64,000 nt of DNA from Myxococcus sp. RHSTA-1-4. GTDB lineage: Bacteria; Myxococcota; Myxococcia; Myxococcales; Myxococcaceae. The DNA is taken from assembly GCF_020037125.1 (NCBI RefSeq), contig NZ_JAIQDG010000009.1, positions 213,718 through 277,717 on the forward strand, in the 5' to 3' direction. Position 1 is the stretch's first letter, and each line of letters starts with the position of its first letter. The translations under genes were made by a program, and so were the position numbers. This document shows, piece by piece, positions 57,501 to 64,000 of the stretch. Under the pieces are notes generated by a model. It did not search any database and was not told the origin of the DNA. It was given only the letters and a program-made list of their open reading frames with translations.

Positions 57501-60500
57501 GGTGGCGCGCACGCGGACAGACTGGGACGCCACGCATGTCCGCAAGGTGAGCGAGGAGGACGCGCGTGGCCGGGTGACGCGCTACAAGTACGACACCTTC
57601 GGCAACCTGGTGGAGCGCAGGACGGAGACTCCGGCGCTCGCTGCTTCGGGCGAAGACACGGAGCCGACGGAGCGCGTGCTGGACGCAGAGGGGCAGCCGG
57701 TGCCCGCGGTGGTGGAGCGGTGGGCGTACGACGCGGCCTTCGCCGTCCCGACGTGCCACCTCGACGCGGAAGGGCGAGTGACGCTGCACACGGTGGACTC
57801 CACGGGAGTGAATCCCCAGACAGGCACGCCCGCGGGGACAGGCCGGATGCTGCAATCACGTGCCCTGGCCAACACGGTGGCCAGCGCCGCGTTGCTGGGA
57901 GAGGCGGGGTGCCTGGAGTTGGCGGGTGGAGTGGCCACCTCCCCCTCGGACCTCGTGACGAGCCAGCGGTACTGCCAGGTGCAGGGGGCGGCCTGCCCTA
58001 CGGGCGCCGTCAGGGGGGACCTGGTCTCCGCCGTGGACGGCAATGGCCACACCACCGTTGTCCTCGCGTACGACGGGTACGGAAACCCGACGAGGAGGCA
58101 GACGCCCACGTCCGGCGGCGGTTTCATCGAGACGACGTCCACGTATGACAAGCGCAGCCGCCTGGAGGACGAGGCGGACACGCTGGGCCACAAGACACAC
58201 CTGGCCTACGACGGGCTGGACCGCGTGGTGCGCCGCGAGCGCCGCAACGCGAAGGGCCCCGGCCTGACGACGCAGTACGCGTACTACGCGGGCGGGCAGG
58301 TGAAGGAGGAGCGGAACGGCCTGGGGCTGACGCGTGAGGTGCAGCTGGATGGGCTCAACCGGCCGGAGGAAGTGACGGAGTCGGGAGGCAACCTCGCCGC
58401 GGCGCTGAGGACGGTGTACCGCTACGATGAGGCGGGCAACCGGACGGAGGTGGTGGACCGGCGCGGGGTGGTGACGCGCACGGCGTATGACTTCGCCGAC
58501 CGGCCGGTGACGGTGACGGTGGCCGTGGAGGACGCGGCCCGCTTCCAGGCGCAAGGCGGCGAAGCCACCGCGGTGGGCTTGGCGGGCGTGGTGGCGCGCT
58601 ACGGCTACGACGCGGTGGGCAATCGCGTCTGGGAAGAGGACCGGCACGGCTTCCGGACGGAGTCGAGGCTGGACGTGCTGTACCGGGTGGTGCGCGTGAG
58701 GACGCCGGAGGTGCCCTCCGAGTCCTTCGCCACGTCGGCCCTCCGCCAATACGAGATGACGCGGCGTTACGACAGGGTGGGCAACCTCCTGGCGGAGACG
58801 GATGGCAACGGCCACACGACGACGTACGCGTATGACTTCGCCAACCGTCGGACGTCCACGGTGGACGCGGTGGGCCGTGAGGAGCGGCGCGAGTACGACG
58901 GCAACGGCAACGCCACCCGGGTGGAGAGTCGGCAGGGGACGGCGGTGCACCTGGTGCGAGGCACCACGTATGACGGACTCAACCGGCCGCTGGTGGTGAC
59001 GGAGACGGTGGCGAGGCGGGGCGGGGCCACGTGGGTGTACACGCAGACAACGCGCTACGAGGACGCACAGCACCGCGTGCACACGCGCGACAGGCGAGGC
59101 TTCGTGAGCACCGTGGAACTGGACGACCTGGACCGCGCCCTCGCCGAGGTGGTGGACGACGGCGAGGCCTCGCTGGCGCGAAGCCCGGATGACCCGCGCG
59201 TGGGGCCCGCGCTGAGCCTCACCACCCGGTACGAGTACGACGCGAATGGCAACCGGAGCGCGGTGGTGGACGCGCTGGGCCGGCGCACGGTGGAGGGCTA
59301 CGACGGCCTCAACCGGCGAGTCTCACGCACACTGCCCATGGGGGTGACGGAAGCCCTCAGTTACGACGGTGAGGGCCACGTCATTGCGCAGGTGGATGGG
59401 CGGGGGATTCAGCGCAAGGCGCGCTTCGACATGCTGGGCCGGCCGACACGCGAAGTGCTGGTGGAGAGCCTCTCGGCCGGTGGACAGGAGTTGACGCGAA
59501 GCGCGCGCGCCTACGTGGACGTGCCTGAGGCGGGCCTGGTGCGCGTGGAGGAGAGGGATGCGCGGAACAACGTGACGACGCGGTACGTGGACGCCCTGGG
59601 CCGCGAAGTGCGTACGGTGGACGCGCTGGGGCACGCGAGGGAGACGCGCTTCGACGCGGCCAACAAGCGCGAGGAGAGGGACAGGAAGGGGTACGTCACG
59701 ACGTACGAGTACGACGGGGCCAACCGGCCGCGCTTCCAGCGGGACTTCGCGTTGGAGGCCACCACGCCGGAGTACACGCAAAGCACGGTGTACGACGACG
59801 TGGCGAGGACGCGGACGCAGTATGACCGGCGCGGCACCGCGCAGACGCAGGAGTTGGATGGCCTCGGACGGGTGGAGCGCACCGTCCGGAGCGATGGGGA
59901 GGACACGCAGACGAGCGAGGCGCAGTACGACGGCAGCGGCCATGCCACGCGGGAGACGGACGCCAACGGCCACGTCACCGAGTCGGTGTACGACGGGGCG
60001 GGCCGCCTGCTGGAGCAGACGCGAGGGGTGGGGACGGCGGAGGCGGCGCGTACCACGTCGAAGTATGACGCGGTGGGCAACGTGCTGGAGGTGAAGGGGG
60101 CGCGGGTGACGGGGGTGGCGTACGACGTGCGGCACACGTACGACGACCTGAACCGGGCGGTGCGCAGCGAGGACGCGGTGGGCAACGTTACGACGCGGGC
60201 CTTCGACGCGAGCGGCAACAAGGAGTGCGAGAAGCGGCCGCTGGGAGGGGCGACGCTGGGGCACGGCGCGGCGGCGGGGCTGGACGTGGAGGCGGTGCGG
60301 GCCCACGCGTGCGAGGGCAACTTCGTGACGCGGTATGCGTACGACGAGGAAGGGAGGCTGCTGTCAGTGACGGACGCACTGGGAGGGGTGCACTCCTTCG
60401 TCTACGACGTGCAGCGCAACCTGGTGGCGAAGCAGGACGCCAACGGCAACCTGACGACGTACGCCCATGACGCCCTCAACCGGAGGACGGACGAGCACCA

Positions 60501-63123
60501 GCACCTGGATGCGCACACGCGGCTGACGCCCCAGCAGCGGGGCAGCGTGCCGGGCGCCGAGGGTGCGAATACCCTGACGTGGAAGACGGGGTACGACGAG
60601 GAGGGCAACGTCGCGCGGCGTGAGGACGCGGAAGGACAGGTGACGTTGCAGGAGTACGGCCTCCTCAACCGGCTGGAGGCGAGGACGTACCTCTTGCACA
60701 AGCAGCCGCGAGAGCTGCCGTCAGTGGAAGGGGAGGAGTACGGGTACGACGGCAACGGCAACGTGACGTCGGTGGTGGAGACGAAGCAGGCGGCGACGGG
60801 GACGGTGGTGGAGACCACGGTGCGCACCTACGACGGGGTGGACCGGTTGAAGGAGGAGGTGCGCTACGACGGGAAGCGTGTGGGGTACGGGTACGACGCG
60901 AAGGGGAACCGGACGCGGGTGGAGGACGGGGACGGGGTGGCCACCGAGTACACGCATGACGCGCTGGACAGGGTACGCACCGCCACCATGGGCGAGGCCG
61001 TCACCACGTACGCGTACTGGCCGGACGGGTTGCCGAAGGGGACGACGTACCCGAATGGGCTGGAGGAGCGGCGGTGCTACGACGCGGCGGGGCGGCTGGA
61101 GGTGCTCGTCACGGCGAAGGGGGCGGTTTCGGACACCTGCGGCACGTCGGCGCCGGTGGTGACGCGGTACGCGTATGGGTACGACGCGAATGGCAACCGG
61201 GTGTCGCAGACGGAGCAGCGCACGAGCCCGGCCACCCAGGCGTTGGGGACGGCCGAGTCGACCAGCTATGGGTATGACGGGTTGGACCGGCTGGTGGGAG
61301 TGAAGTACCCGGAGGGCACGGCGATGCTGTACAGGTTGGACGGGGTGGGCAACCGCCTGGGAGAGCGACGGGCCCCGGCGTCGGCGGTGGTGGCCCTGAC
61401 GGCGGCGGCCTTCTTCGCGCTGGCGCCCGCGGACGCGCTGGCGGACGTGACGACGCTCTTCGACCGGGCGGACCGTACGCTGTCGCAGACGGACACGAAG
61501 GACGCGTCACGCAACGCGACGTACAACTGGGACAACAACGGCAACCTCGTCTCCCGGCAGAAGGGGGGAGTGACGCGGGAGCTGGGGTGGGACATCCGCA
61601 ACACGCTGACGTCCGTGTACGAGGGCGGCGTGGAGGTAGGGAGGTACGACTACGACGCCAACCTCCAGCGGACGAAGCGGCGCACGGCCACGGAGGACGT
61701 GGAGTACGTGCTGGACGACGCTTTCGTGTTGCAGGAGGCGGACGGCAGCCAGTCCAACCATCCGACGAGGCGGCGCTACCACTACGGCCAGGGCCCGCTG
61801 GCCGTCAGCGAGGTGGCCTCAACCACCACGACGAGCTTCCTGGGGACGGACGCGCTGGGAAGCGTGACGGACGCCACGGCCAGTAGCACCGGCGACGTGG
61901 TGGCCGCGCGCCAGTACGACGCGTGGGGCAATCACCGGGGCGGAACGGCGCCGGGGGCCGGCGACTTCAAGCTGGGCTTCACCGGGCACCAGTACGACAC
62001 CGAGACGGGCCTCACCTACGCCCGGGCCCGCTACTACGACTCCGAGTTGGGCCGTTTCATCAGCCGCGACTCCTACGAGGGCACGCTGGACGATGCACCG
62101 AGCCTGCACCGGTACGTATATGCGCGCGTCAATCCTTTGCTGTACGTGGACTTGGACGGGTATGACCCAGACCCGGTCATCAACCCGTTTGCCGGGAATA
62201 CGTGTGATGCACGGCCAACGGTCTGCTACAGCGAGGCGGCAAGGGCGGCGAGGAATGCACACCAGGTGGCCGAGCAAGCCAAGCGGCTGGGGAACAGTGC
62301 CGAGGCGCTCTCCAAATTCCAAGGCTACGCAGGGACGGGCACTGCGCCCACTGCGGCGAAGTCGCTACCGTGGTGGAAGGTGGCGGCAACGTCGTTGGCC
62401 GCAGCAGTGGGAATCAAGTCCGAAGAGCAGCGTGCAGAAGAGGCAGAGCATGAGCGGTTGATGGCGGAAGCAGACCGAATTCTCGCGCGCCACAACCAGC
62501 AGGGGACGCAAGCACGCGAGACAACAGTGGTGGAGGCCCCGGGAATCGCAGGCACGGTGAGGGTGCCGATGCATGCGCCTGCGCCTGAGGGCCCCGTGAT
62601 GCCGCAGGAGGCGCCGGGGGAGGGGGGGCAATCCATGCTGGCGCCTGGTCATTCAGGGGAAACGTTAGTAGCCCCTGGACTGGGCGAGGGGCCAGTTTTG
62701 GCGCCCGGACTTGAACTGGGCATCGAGCGGATGGAGGCTGCAAAGCACGGCATCGATTTCAATGAGCTTCCTGAGAGTGTTCTCTATCGAATCTCGAAGG
62801 GTGGATTTGGCACTCCGAGGAACCCGAGACCGCCGACCATCAAGGAGTTCAACCCAAGAATCTATGAGGTCTCGGTCGGTGAATTGGCAGAAAGGATTGT
62901 GGAGAGGCTGCACCCAACAAACGCCTTCCAGCGGTCAGGAGTTTCACAGATGACAGACGACGACCTTGTGCGATTCAGGGTCGACGACCCCATCAGTGCA
63001 AATGGTGCGAAGGGAGGATTCCGCCTGACCGGCGGGCATCATCGCACAGAGGAGATCATTCGAAGAGTTCAGGCGGGTGAGATGGCCCCCCACTTCACAA
63101 TCAAGGTGCTTCTACATGACTGA
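51508..63123 (+). CDS. Secreted Rhs/YD-repeat polymorphic toxin with transglutaminase-like N-terminal module
   Basis: This 3871-residue protein has a signal peptide (YRVVLVLVTLLAARTVEG). Residues up to about 1475 parallel the 2001-residue protein upstream: transglutaminase-like domain (GNDADLSTLLIALLRAQD, catalytic Cys absent; the His position reads RVWVEAYLPYADYRG) and Ig-like domains (VYVTAADGTPVNGAPVTF). A DUF6531-type entry to the Rhs shell begins near 1637 (LPVGHTFVKNVSVVDG, then RVPGRGAPLAFTRSYSNQG). YD repeats run about 1870-3400, and the Rhs core at about 3445-3552 ends GLTYARARYYDSELGRFISR ... NPLLYVDLDGY. The unique tip (about 3553-3871) has an alanine-rich hydrophobic patch, a Pro-rich linker and a final domain with GGHHR at 3842-3846, reminiscent of ParB-like folds. 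By analogy with Rhs toxins the shell encloses the tip, which is cut at the core boundary and released. Tip activity is unknown. Confidence 0.85.
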   Translation: MFDSSSVYRVVLVLVTLLAARTVEGAPPAPKGPEAPAVAAAADQQTAAHRRMRGLAAGLTPHGAGGGQLPVVVVTPPAPSPFDWAAVRARTEEFNRRRQRHEEQTRPHAQGTDLARKLDVAVERVGVPLGFWERVFSFPAQPTGDEAARHQEAASALSEVERLLEESHQESLRRMAALEAALPPGDTELAGRVGHQRAELTARAEPTLQALRQVREALSEPRDSLWKRYLAYIERRLYDDAPTRLAKLREELREWGASRPVPVLGSELTYVRGMLAPAELASEEIVPAFLAGPLSLPALEDTTQGQEVELSAEVVARARELGTAKAAYEYVKNEFDLDWYHGSTKGSTETLRQKRGNDADLSTLLIALLRAQDIPARYVRGTVKLPLPKLADLMGLLTEAEVTALYGASGAAFQLPAAIEQRVFQGLSAAGIPFEPVSGGNRVVAVKLSRVWVEAYLPYADYRGVGDGAGARQWVALDAAIPGTAKYAATPPVLDALEAMGVGPESFTDGYLSQNGPLSPLEYYRSRVRDFLTAQHPETSYEQTLRTVQRRREELSFLPGTLPYEVVSVQAESAFLPDSARQRLRVTASDDAGLFLDVTLPLHQVAGHRTLLTYRPATVADEQVVLRYGGLYQAPASVVRVMPQLRVDGKQKALGTRAVGLGLEHTWALELVLPDGSKRRMENRIIAGNLVAVGVGSPGNAYSPVLLDVDDIQDGEAPRFLYERAAAYVNAWTAGERELARLLQVVPIHPTASVVLVQNQLEVEQTLGVPQRLLWKGLEMDADLRTMTPLELVAGRGRALFRMAGYEGSYQEAHVLAQGTGEEAVSAATVLQRARAQGVDVLDITPANAPAQLARLVATPEVRRDVEDLVSRGWEVRIPEVPLELRDWEGTGYIAREPLTEEGGYYLSGRLSGGQTIVSPGAWLDDSLVEVLEGPDAPQSTDDLARIARIVKVAATDLQQVEVDKPGTVPLAVYVTAADGTPVNGAPVTFRVHTQNNHAVPRFATVEAPGTPSASVTVNTDKRGRARVLVIPDKDIRKWAIQLPVAPTGTNAHPASQFVGFNEVMAQTTSGEVTLALASPFTVLGMPGPLARIEVEDPRRLELGVSGVETGRALRARAVDTHGNPLANVDMTWSGAPGTGGFFNPAVVPPGQIQVLGSAHVTPTLMQPTETLGEVLAGYVPGPTPGEYTATASAQSPGGPVSASYIVEAGLPPASENHKRYTLTVETLGTHFNGVFGGDFPEPLVAQVLSAPENGGPWQPVKGNEPDLASVQVRIQVASDTATLSEQVATPLTVGGGLDDDQRVVFWPKYLVHNGRQYVLVRASVVERTPDGDRAAALSPAAFSYSFHSVESEVQAVVDATSGEPVASPCNGASVDEGFARVRVSNPAGYPLYARFIEQPAVPGEALLADGALAGSPRFPSDSSLVQLSPESGTTFTLPLRPGTHGGVIRVEVHAVRYSLAPSVTDVVSSGVIRIAPAGSQLVASGDTLGAKVILPVRNFESAATPEGSDVVAATATEKPILVPAPLSFCLDEEGDVSVTSGPTLLSRGRLVRNAEGVLEVRAVDANAPPPERVAGSGVLRLQVPPGDPSGQEVRIDFVSAANPDQPQTQRLTLKTTVDDAGALPVGHTFVKNVSVVDGHLTRQFEDLRVPGRGAPLAFTRSYSNQGFEAGPLGRGWTHGYRSFVVFDGSNGEFRYMVVGGEGGGQVFTCGGTGACTAQRGYHGTFRRETVPVGGTSQEQLVFRAPAGVEYRYGQVDTSVSPPRHRLRSVTDAAGNRATLEYGGADVDGEVTRIYEAGARRLLQFGYMRLPGAPRALLANVELMENPYAPAPVPEDGTATSLGVCLSFGYDVRANLGSVRRLDGGCAESGAPVLREEKYEYVDSFDERLQSNLAAYTDANGNTTRYEWYTQADTLPGESDYLRFGDKRERVKRVLEPEGATTEFVYALEPNTRPLFGQPVRTYETRVTGPRPGVPATVYRMNPYGAAVEVERPLSGTQVARTRTDWDATHVRKVSEEDARGRVTRYKYDTFGNLVERRTETPALAASGEDTEPTERVLDAEGQPVPAVVERWAYDAAFAVPTCHLDAEGRVTLHTVDSTGVNPQTGTPAGTGRMLQSRALANTVASAALLGEAGCLELAGGVATSPSDLVTSQRYCQVQGAACPTGAVRGDLVSAVDGNGHTTVVLAYDGYGNPTRRQTPTSGGGFIETTSTYDKRSRLEDEADTLGHKTHLAYDGLDRVVRRERRNAKGPGLTTQYAYYAGGQVKEERNGLGLTREVQLDGLNRPEEVTESGGNLAAALRTVYRYDEAGNRTEVVDRRGVVTRTAYDFADRPVTVTVAVEDAARFQAQGGEATAVGLAGVVARYGYDAVGNRVWEEDRHGFRTESRLDVLYRVVRVRTPEVPSESFATSALRQYEMTRRYDRVGNLLAETDGNGHTTTYAYDFANRRTSTVDAVGREERREYDGNGNATRVESRQGTAVHLVRGTTYDGLNRPLVVTETVARRGGATWVYTQTTRYEDAQHRVHTRDRRGFVSTVELDDLDRALAEVVDDGEASLARSPDDPRVGPALSLTTRYEYDANGNRSAVVDALGRRTVEGYDGLNRRVSRTLPMGVTEALSYDGEGHVIAQVDGRGIQRKARFDMLGRPTREVLVESLSAGGQELTRSARAYVDVPEAGLVRVEERDARNNVTTRYVDALGREVRTVDALGHARETRFDAANKREERDRKGYVTTYEYDGANRPRFQRDFALEATTPEYTQSTVYDDVARTRTQYDRRGTAQTQELDGLGRVERTVRSDGEDTQTSEAQYDGSGHATRETDANGHVTESVYDGAGRLLEQTRGVGTAEAARTTSKYDAVGNVLEVKGARVTGVAYDVRHTYDDLNRAVRSEDAVGNVTTRAFDASGNKECEKRPLGGATLGHGAAAGLDVEAVRAHACEGNFVTRYAYDEEGRLLSVTDALGGVHSFVYDVQRNLVAKQDANGNLTTYAHDALNRRTDEHQHLDAHTRLTPQQRGSVPGAEGANTLTWKTGYDEEGNVARREDAEGQVTLQEYGLLNRLEARTYLLHKQPRELPSVEGEEYGYDGNGNVTSVVETKQAATGTVVETTVRTYDGVDRLKEEVRYDGKRVGYGYDAKGNRTRVEDGDGVATEYTHDALDRVRTATMGEAVTTYAYWPDGLPKGTTYPNGLEERRCYDAAGRLEVLVTAKGAVSDTCGTSAPVVTRYAYGYDANGNRVSQTEQRTSPATQALGTAESTSYGYDGLDRLVGVKYPEGTAMLYRLDGVGNRLGERRAPASAVVALTAAAFFALAPADALADVTTLFDRADRTLSQTDTKDASRNATYNWDNNGNLVSRQKGGVTRELGWDIRNTLTSVYEGGVEVGRYDYDANLQRTKRRTATEDVEYVLDDAFVLQEADGSQSNHPTRRRYHYGQGPLAVSEVASTTTTSFLGTDALGSVTDATASSTGDVVAARQYDAWGNHRGGTAPGAGDFKLGFTGHQYDTETGLTYARARYYDSELGRFISRDSYEGTLDDAPSLHRYVYARVNPLLYVDLDGYDPDPVINPFAGNTCDARPTVCYSEAARAARNAHQVAEQAKRLGNSAEALSKFQGYAGTGTAPTAAKSLPWWKVAATSLAAAVGIKSEEQRAEEAEHERLMAEADRILARHNQQGTQARETTVVEAPGIAGTVRVPMHAPAPEGPVMPQEAPGEGGQSMLAPGHSGETLVAPGLGEGPVLAPGLELGIERMEAAKHGIDFNELPESVLYRISKGGFGTPRNPRPPTIKEFNPRIYEVSVGELAERIVERLHPTNAFQRSGVSQMTDDDLVRFRVDDPISANGAKGGFRLTGGHHRTEEIIRRVQAGEMAPHFTIKVLLHD
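57100..61760 (+). repeat. YD/Rhs coding repeats
   Basis: Dozens of imperfect units of about 20 residues follow the pattern YDxxGNxxxxxDxxGxxxxxxYD. Examples are RYEYDANGNRSAVVDALGRR and YAYDFANRRTSTVDAVGREE. They encode the beta-strand spiral of the Rhs shell. The DNA is rich in short near-identical segments (tacgacgg, gacgcggtgggc), so recombination within the array is likely. Confidence 0.9.
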
Positions 63124-63739
63124 CCCCTCGCGATTTCAGGAGTTTGCAGAGGCAGAGATGCGCAAGGCTCGCGTTCAAGGGAACATCGGAGCGTTGAGCA
63201 GTCTCATAAGAGCGCTACCGGCAGATCTTAGACAGGCGTACGCGCCAATTATTGGCATCTTTGGACACCAGCCTGAGCTGCAGGCTGATGATTCCATTTC
63301 AGCGGTCGGCGAGTCAGCGCGAGTCGGGGCCTGCAGGCTTGCGTTGATGGGCATGCACTTTGATGAAGAGGTCCCGCGTTGGTCGAGCTTCATGGTTGGT
63401 CGACTCGTAGATGCTGTGCTGTCAATTCCTCAGGCAGGAGTTGGCGACCTATTCAGGGCCATGTGGCAAATGCTTTCGGCGCGCGGGAATCATTTGTCGC
63501 GCGAGACGGCCCGGTTCATTCGTGAGATTATTCGGGATGTTTTGTCTCGAGATCCAAAGAAGCGGGAGGTCGACCTGCATTGGTTGATCTCGCAGCCGTC
63601 GACCATGACAGAGCCGCAGGCTTACTTTATTTACAATGCGCTTGCGTTGGCTCCCGCCCTCTTCACTCAAGAGGTTGAGGAGATGATTTCGGCTGCATTG
63701 AGGGGCGGGGAGTTCTTTGATGAATTCTCAGGCGGGTGA
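63116..63739 (+). CDS. Small cytoplasmic protein, candidate immunity to the Rhs toxin tip
   Basis: This 207-residue protein starts with an ATG at 63116 that overlaps the end of the Rhs gene by eight bases (ATGACTGA), with AAGGTG seven bases ahead. A 13-codon longer open frame upstream lies within the toxin gene and is not needed. It is predicted mostly helical (FAEAEMRKARVQGNIGALSS, DLFRAMWQMLSARGNH, ETARFIREIIRDVLSRDPKK), acidic at the end, and lacks signal peptide and membrane segments. No family was recognised. Its DNA is clearly less GC-rich than the Rhs shell and similar to the toxin tip, as expected for a horizontally exchanged tip-immunity pair. A cytoplasmic immunity protein implies a toxin acting in the cytoplasm. 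This is inferred from position and composition only. Confidence 0.65.
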   Translation: MTDPSRFQEFAEAEMRKARVQGNIGALSSLIRALPADLRQAYAPIIGIFGHQPELQADDSISAVGESARVGACRLALMGMHFDEEVPRWSSFMVGRLVDAVLSIPQAGVGDLFRAMWQMLSARGNHLSRETARFIREIIRDVLSRDPKKREVDLHWLISQPSTMTEPQAYFIYNALALAPALFTQEVEEMISAALRGGEFFDEFSGG

Positions 63740-64000
63740 TGTATGCGCGCCAGAGAATGTCGAAATATCGGAAGCGTTGAGCGGCATTCTCCGAGGCGAA
63801 GGCCCAGAGGGCTCTGCACGGCACGAGCCATACGTGTGGAAGTGTGTCGTGCAGTCGTGGAGGTGCATGCGTCGGCCCAGCGTGCACACGCGCGATAGGC
63901 GCGGCTTCGTCACTACATCGGAGGTAACTGTTCACCGGCTCAGGCAGCGACGGAGGCCGCCTGGGCCGAGCCAGAGTTCGGAAGGAGCGAAGGCGGTGGC
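63740..64000 (+). pseudogene. Decayed Rhs-repeat fragment downstream of the toxin-immunity pair
   Basis: No intact gene was found here. A 31-base stretch at 63880-63910 matches 59075-59105 inside the Rhs gene with only two mismatches. In the matching frame it reads VHTRDRRGFVTT, where the Rhs protein reads VHTRDRRGFVST, and weaker likeness extends on both sides. It looks like the remains of an older Rhs coding end left behind when the current tip was acquired, or the start of a decayed second Rhs copy beyond the window. Confidence 0.6.

Noticed and set aside
63728..63935. Small minus-strand open frames at the right edge
   Set aside because: They lack ribosome sites and domains and overlap the decayed Rhs fragment on the plus strand.

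Overview
The window looks like a chromosome segment from a high-GC member of the Myxococcota (Myxococcus/Corallococcus/Pyxidicoccus-like). The support is third-position GC richness, a MYXO-CTERM sorting tail on one protein, a good sigma-54 promoter, and very large secreted multidomain proteins. The species was not determined. No rRNA, tRNA, CRISPR array or intact insertion sequence was found.

Region A (1-27466, all on the minus strand) is a tightly packed 20-gene operon for an extracellular contractile injection system (eCIS; related to the Photorhabdus virulence cassette, antifeeding prophage and MAC families). In transcription order it encodes a DUF4255 cap/terminator protein, an unknown protein, sheath, inner tube, a second large sheath with a fibronectin-type insert, a second tube protein, a LysM-type tube/baseplate adaptor, a 57-residue DUF5908-like protein missed by long-ORF calling, a spike split into hub (gp27-like) and needle (gp5-like), a protein with one C-terminal membrane segment, gp25-like wedge, baseplate J-like wedge, tail protein I with an N-terminal propeller-like extension, a collagen-like fibre, a second fibre-like protein, an IPT/Ig-type protein, a secreted MYXO-CTERM surface protein, a tape-measure-position protein, and an AAA+ ATPase that ends at base 5. 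Most genes overlap or are separated by fewer than 20 bases. No PAAR tip protein was recognised.

Region B (27467-28095) is a divergent intergenic region. A GG-N10-GC sigma-54 promoter faces the eCIS operon. Two related inverted repeats lie about 110 and 166 bases upstream of its predicted start and could be activator sites. A weaker sigma-70-like promoter faces right.

Region C (28096-64000, all on the plus strand) holds a secreted giant-protein and polymorphic-toxin locus. A 5489-residue secreted protein (HExxH peptidase-like head, alpha-toroid, CARDB and Ig-like repeats, two TolB-like propellers, a discoidin-like module) is followed 9 bases later by a 2001-residue protein. That protein has a transglutaminase-like/Ig-like delivery module and a C-terminal HExxHxxGxxN peptidase domain. 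Next is an overlapping lipoprotein, a candidate immunity protein. A decayed copy of the 3' end of the giant gene then precedes a 3871-residue paralogue of the 2001-residue protein, in which the same N-terminal module leads into a full Rhs/YD-repeat shell with a different C-terminal toxin tip. An overlapping small gene, a candidate cytoplasmic immunity protein, follows, and a decayed Rhs fragment closes the window. The layout indicates tandem duplication of a [giant protein - delivery module - toxin] unit followed by exchange of the toxin tail. Whether the eCIS and the toxins are functionally linked is not shown by the sequence. Their adjacency is the only evidence.
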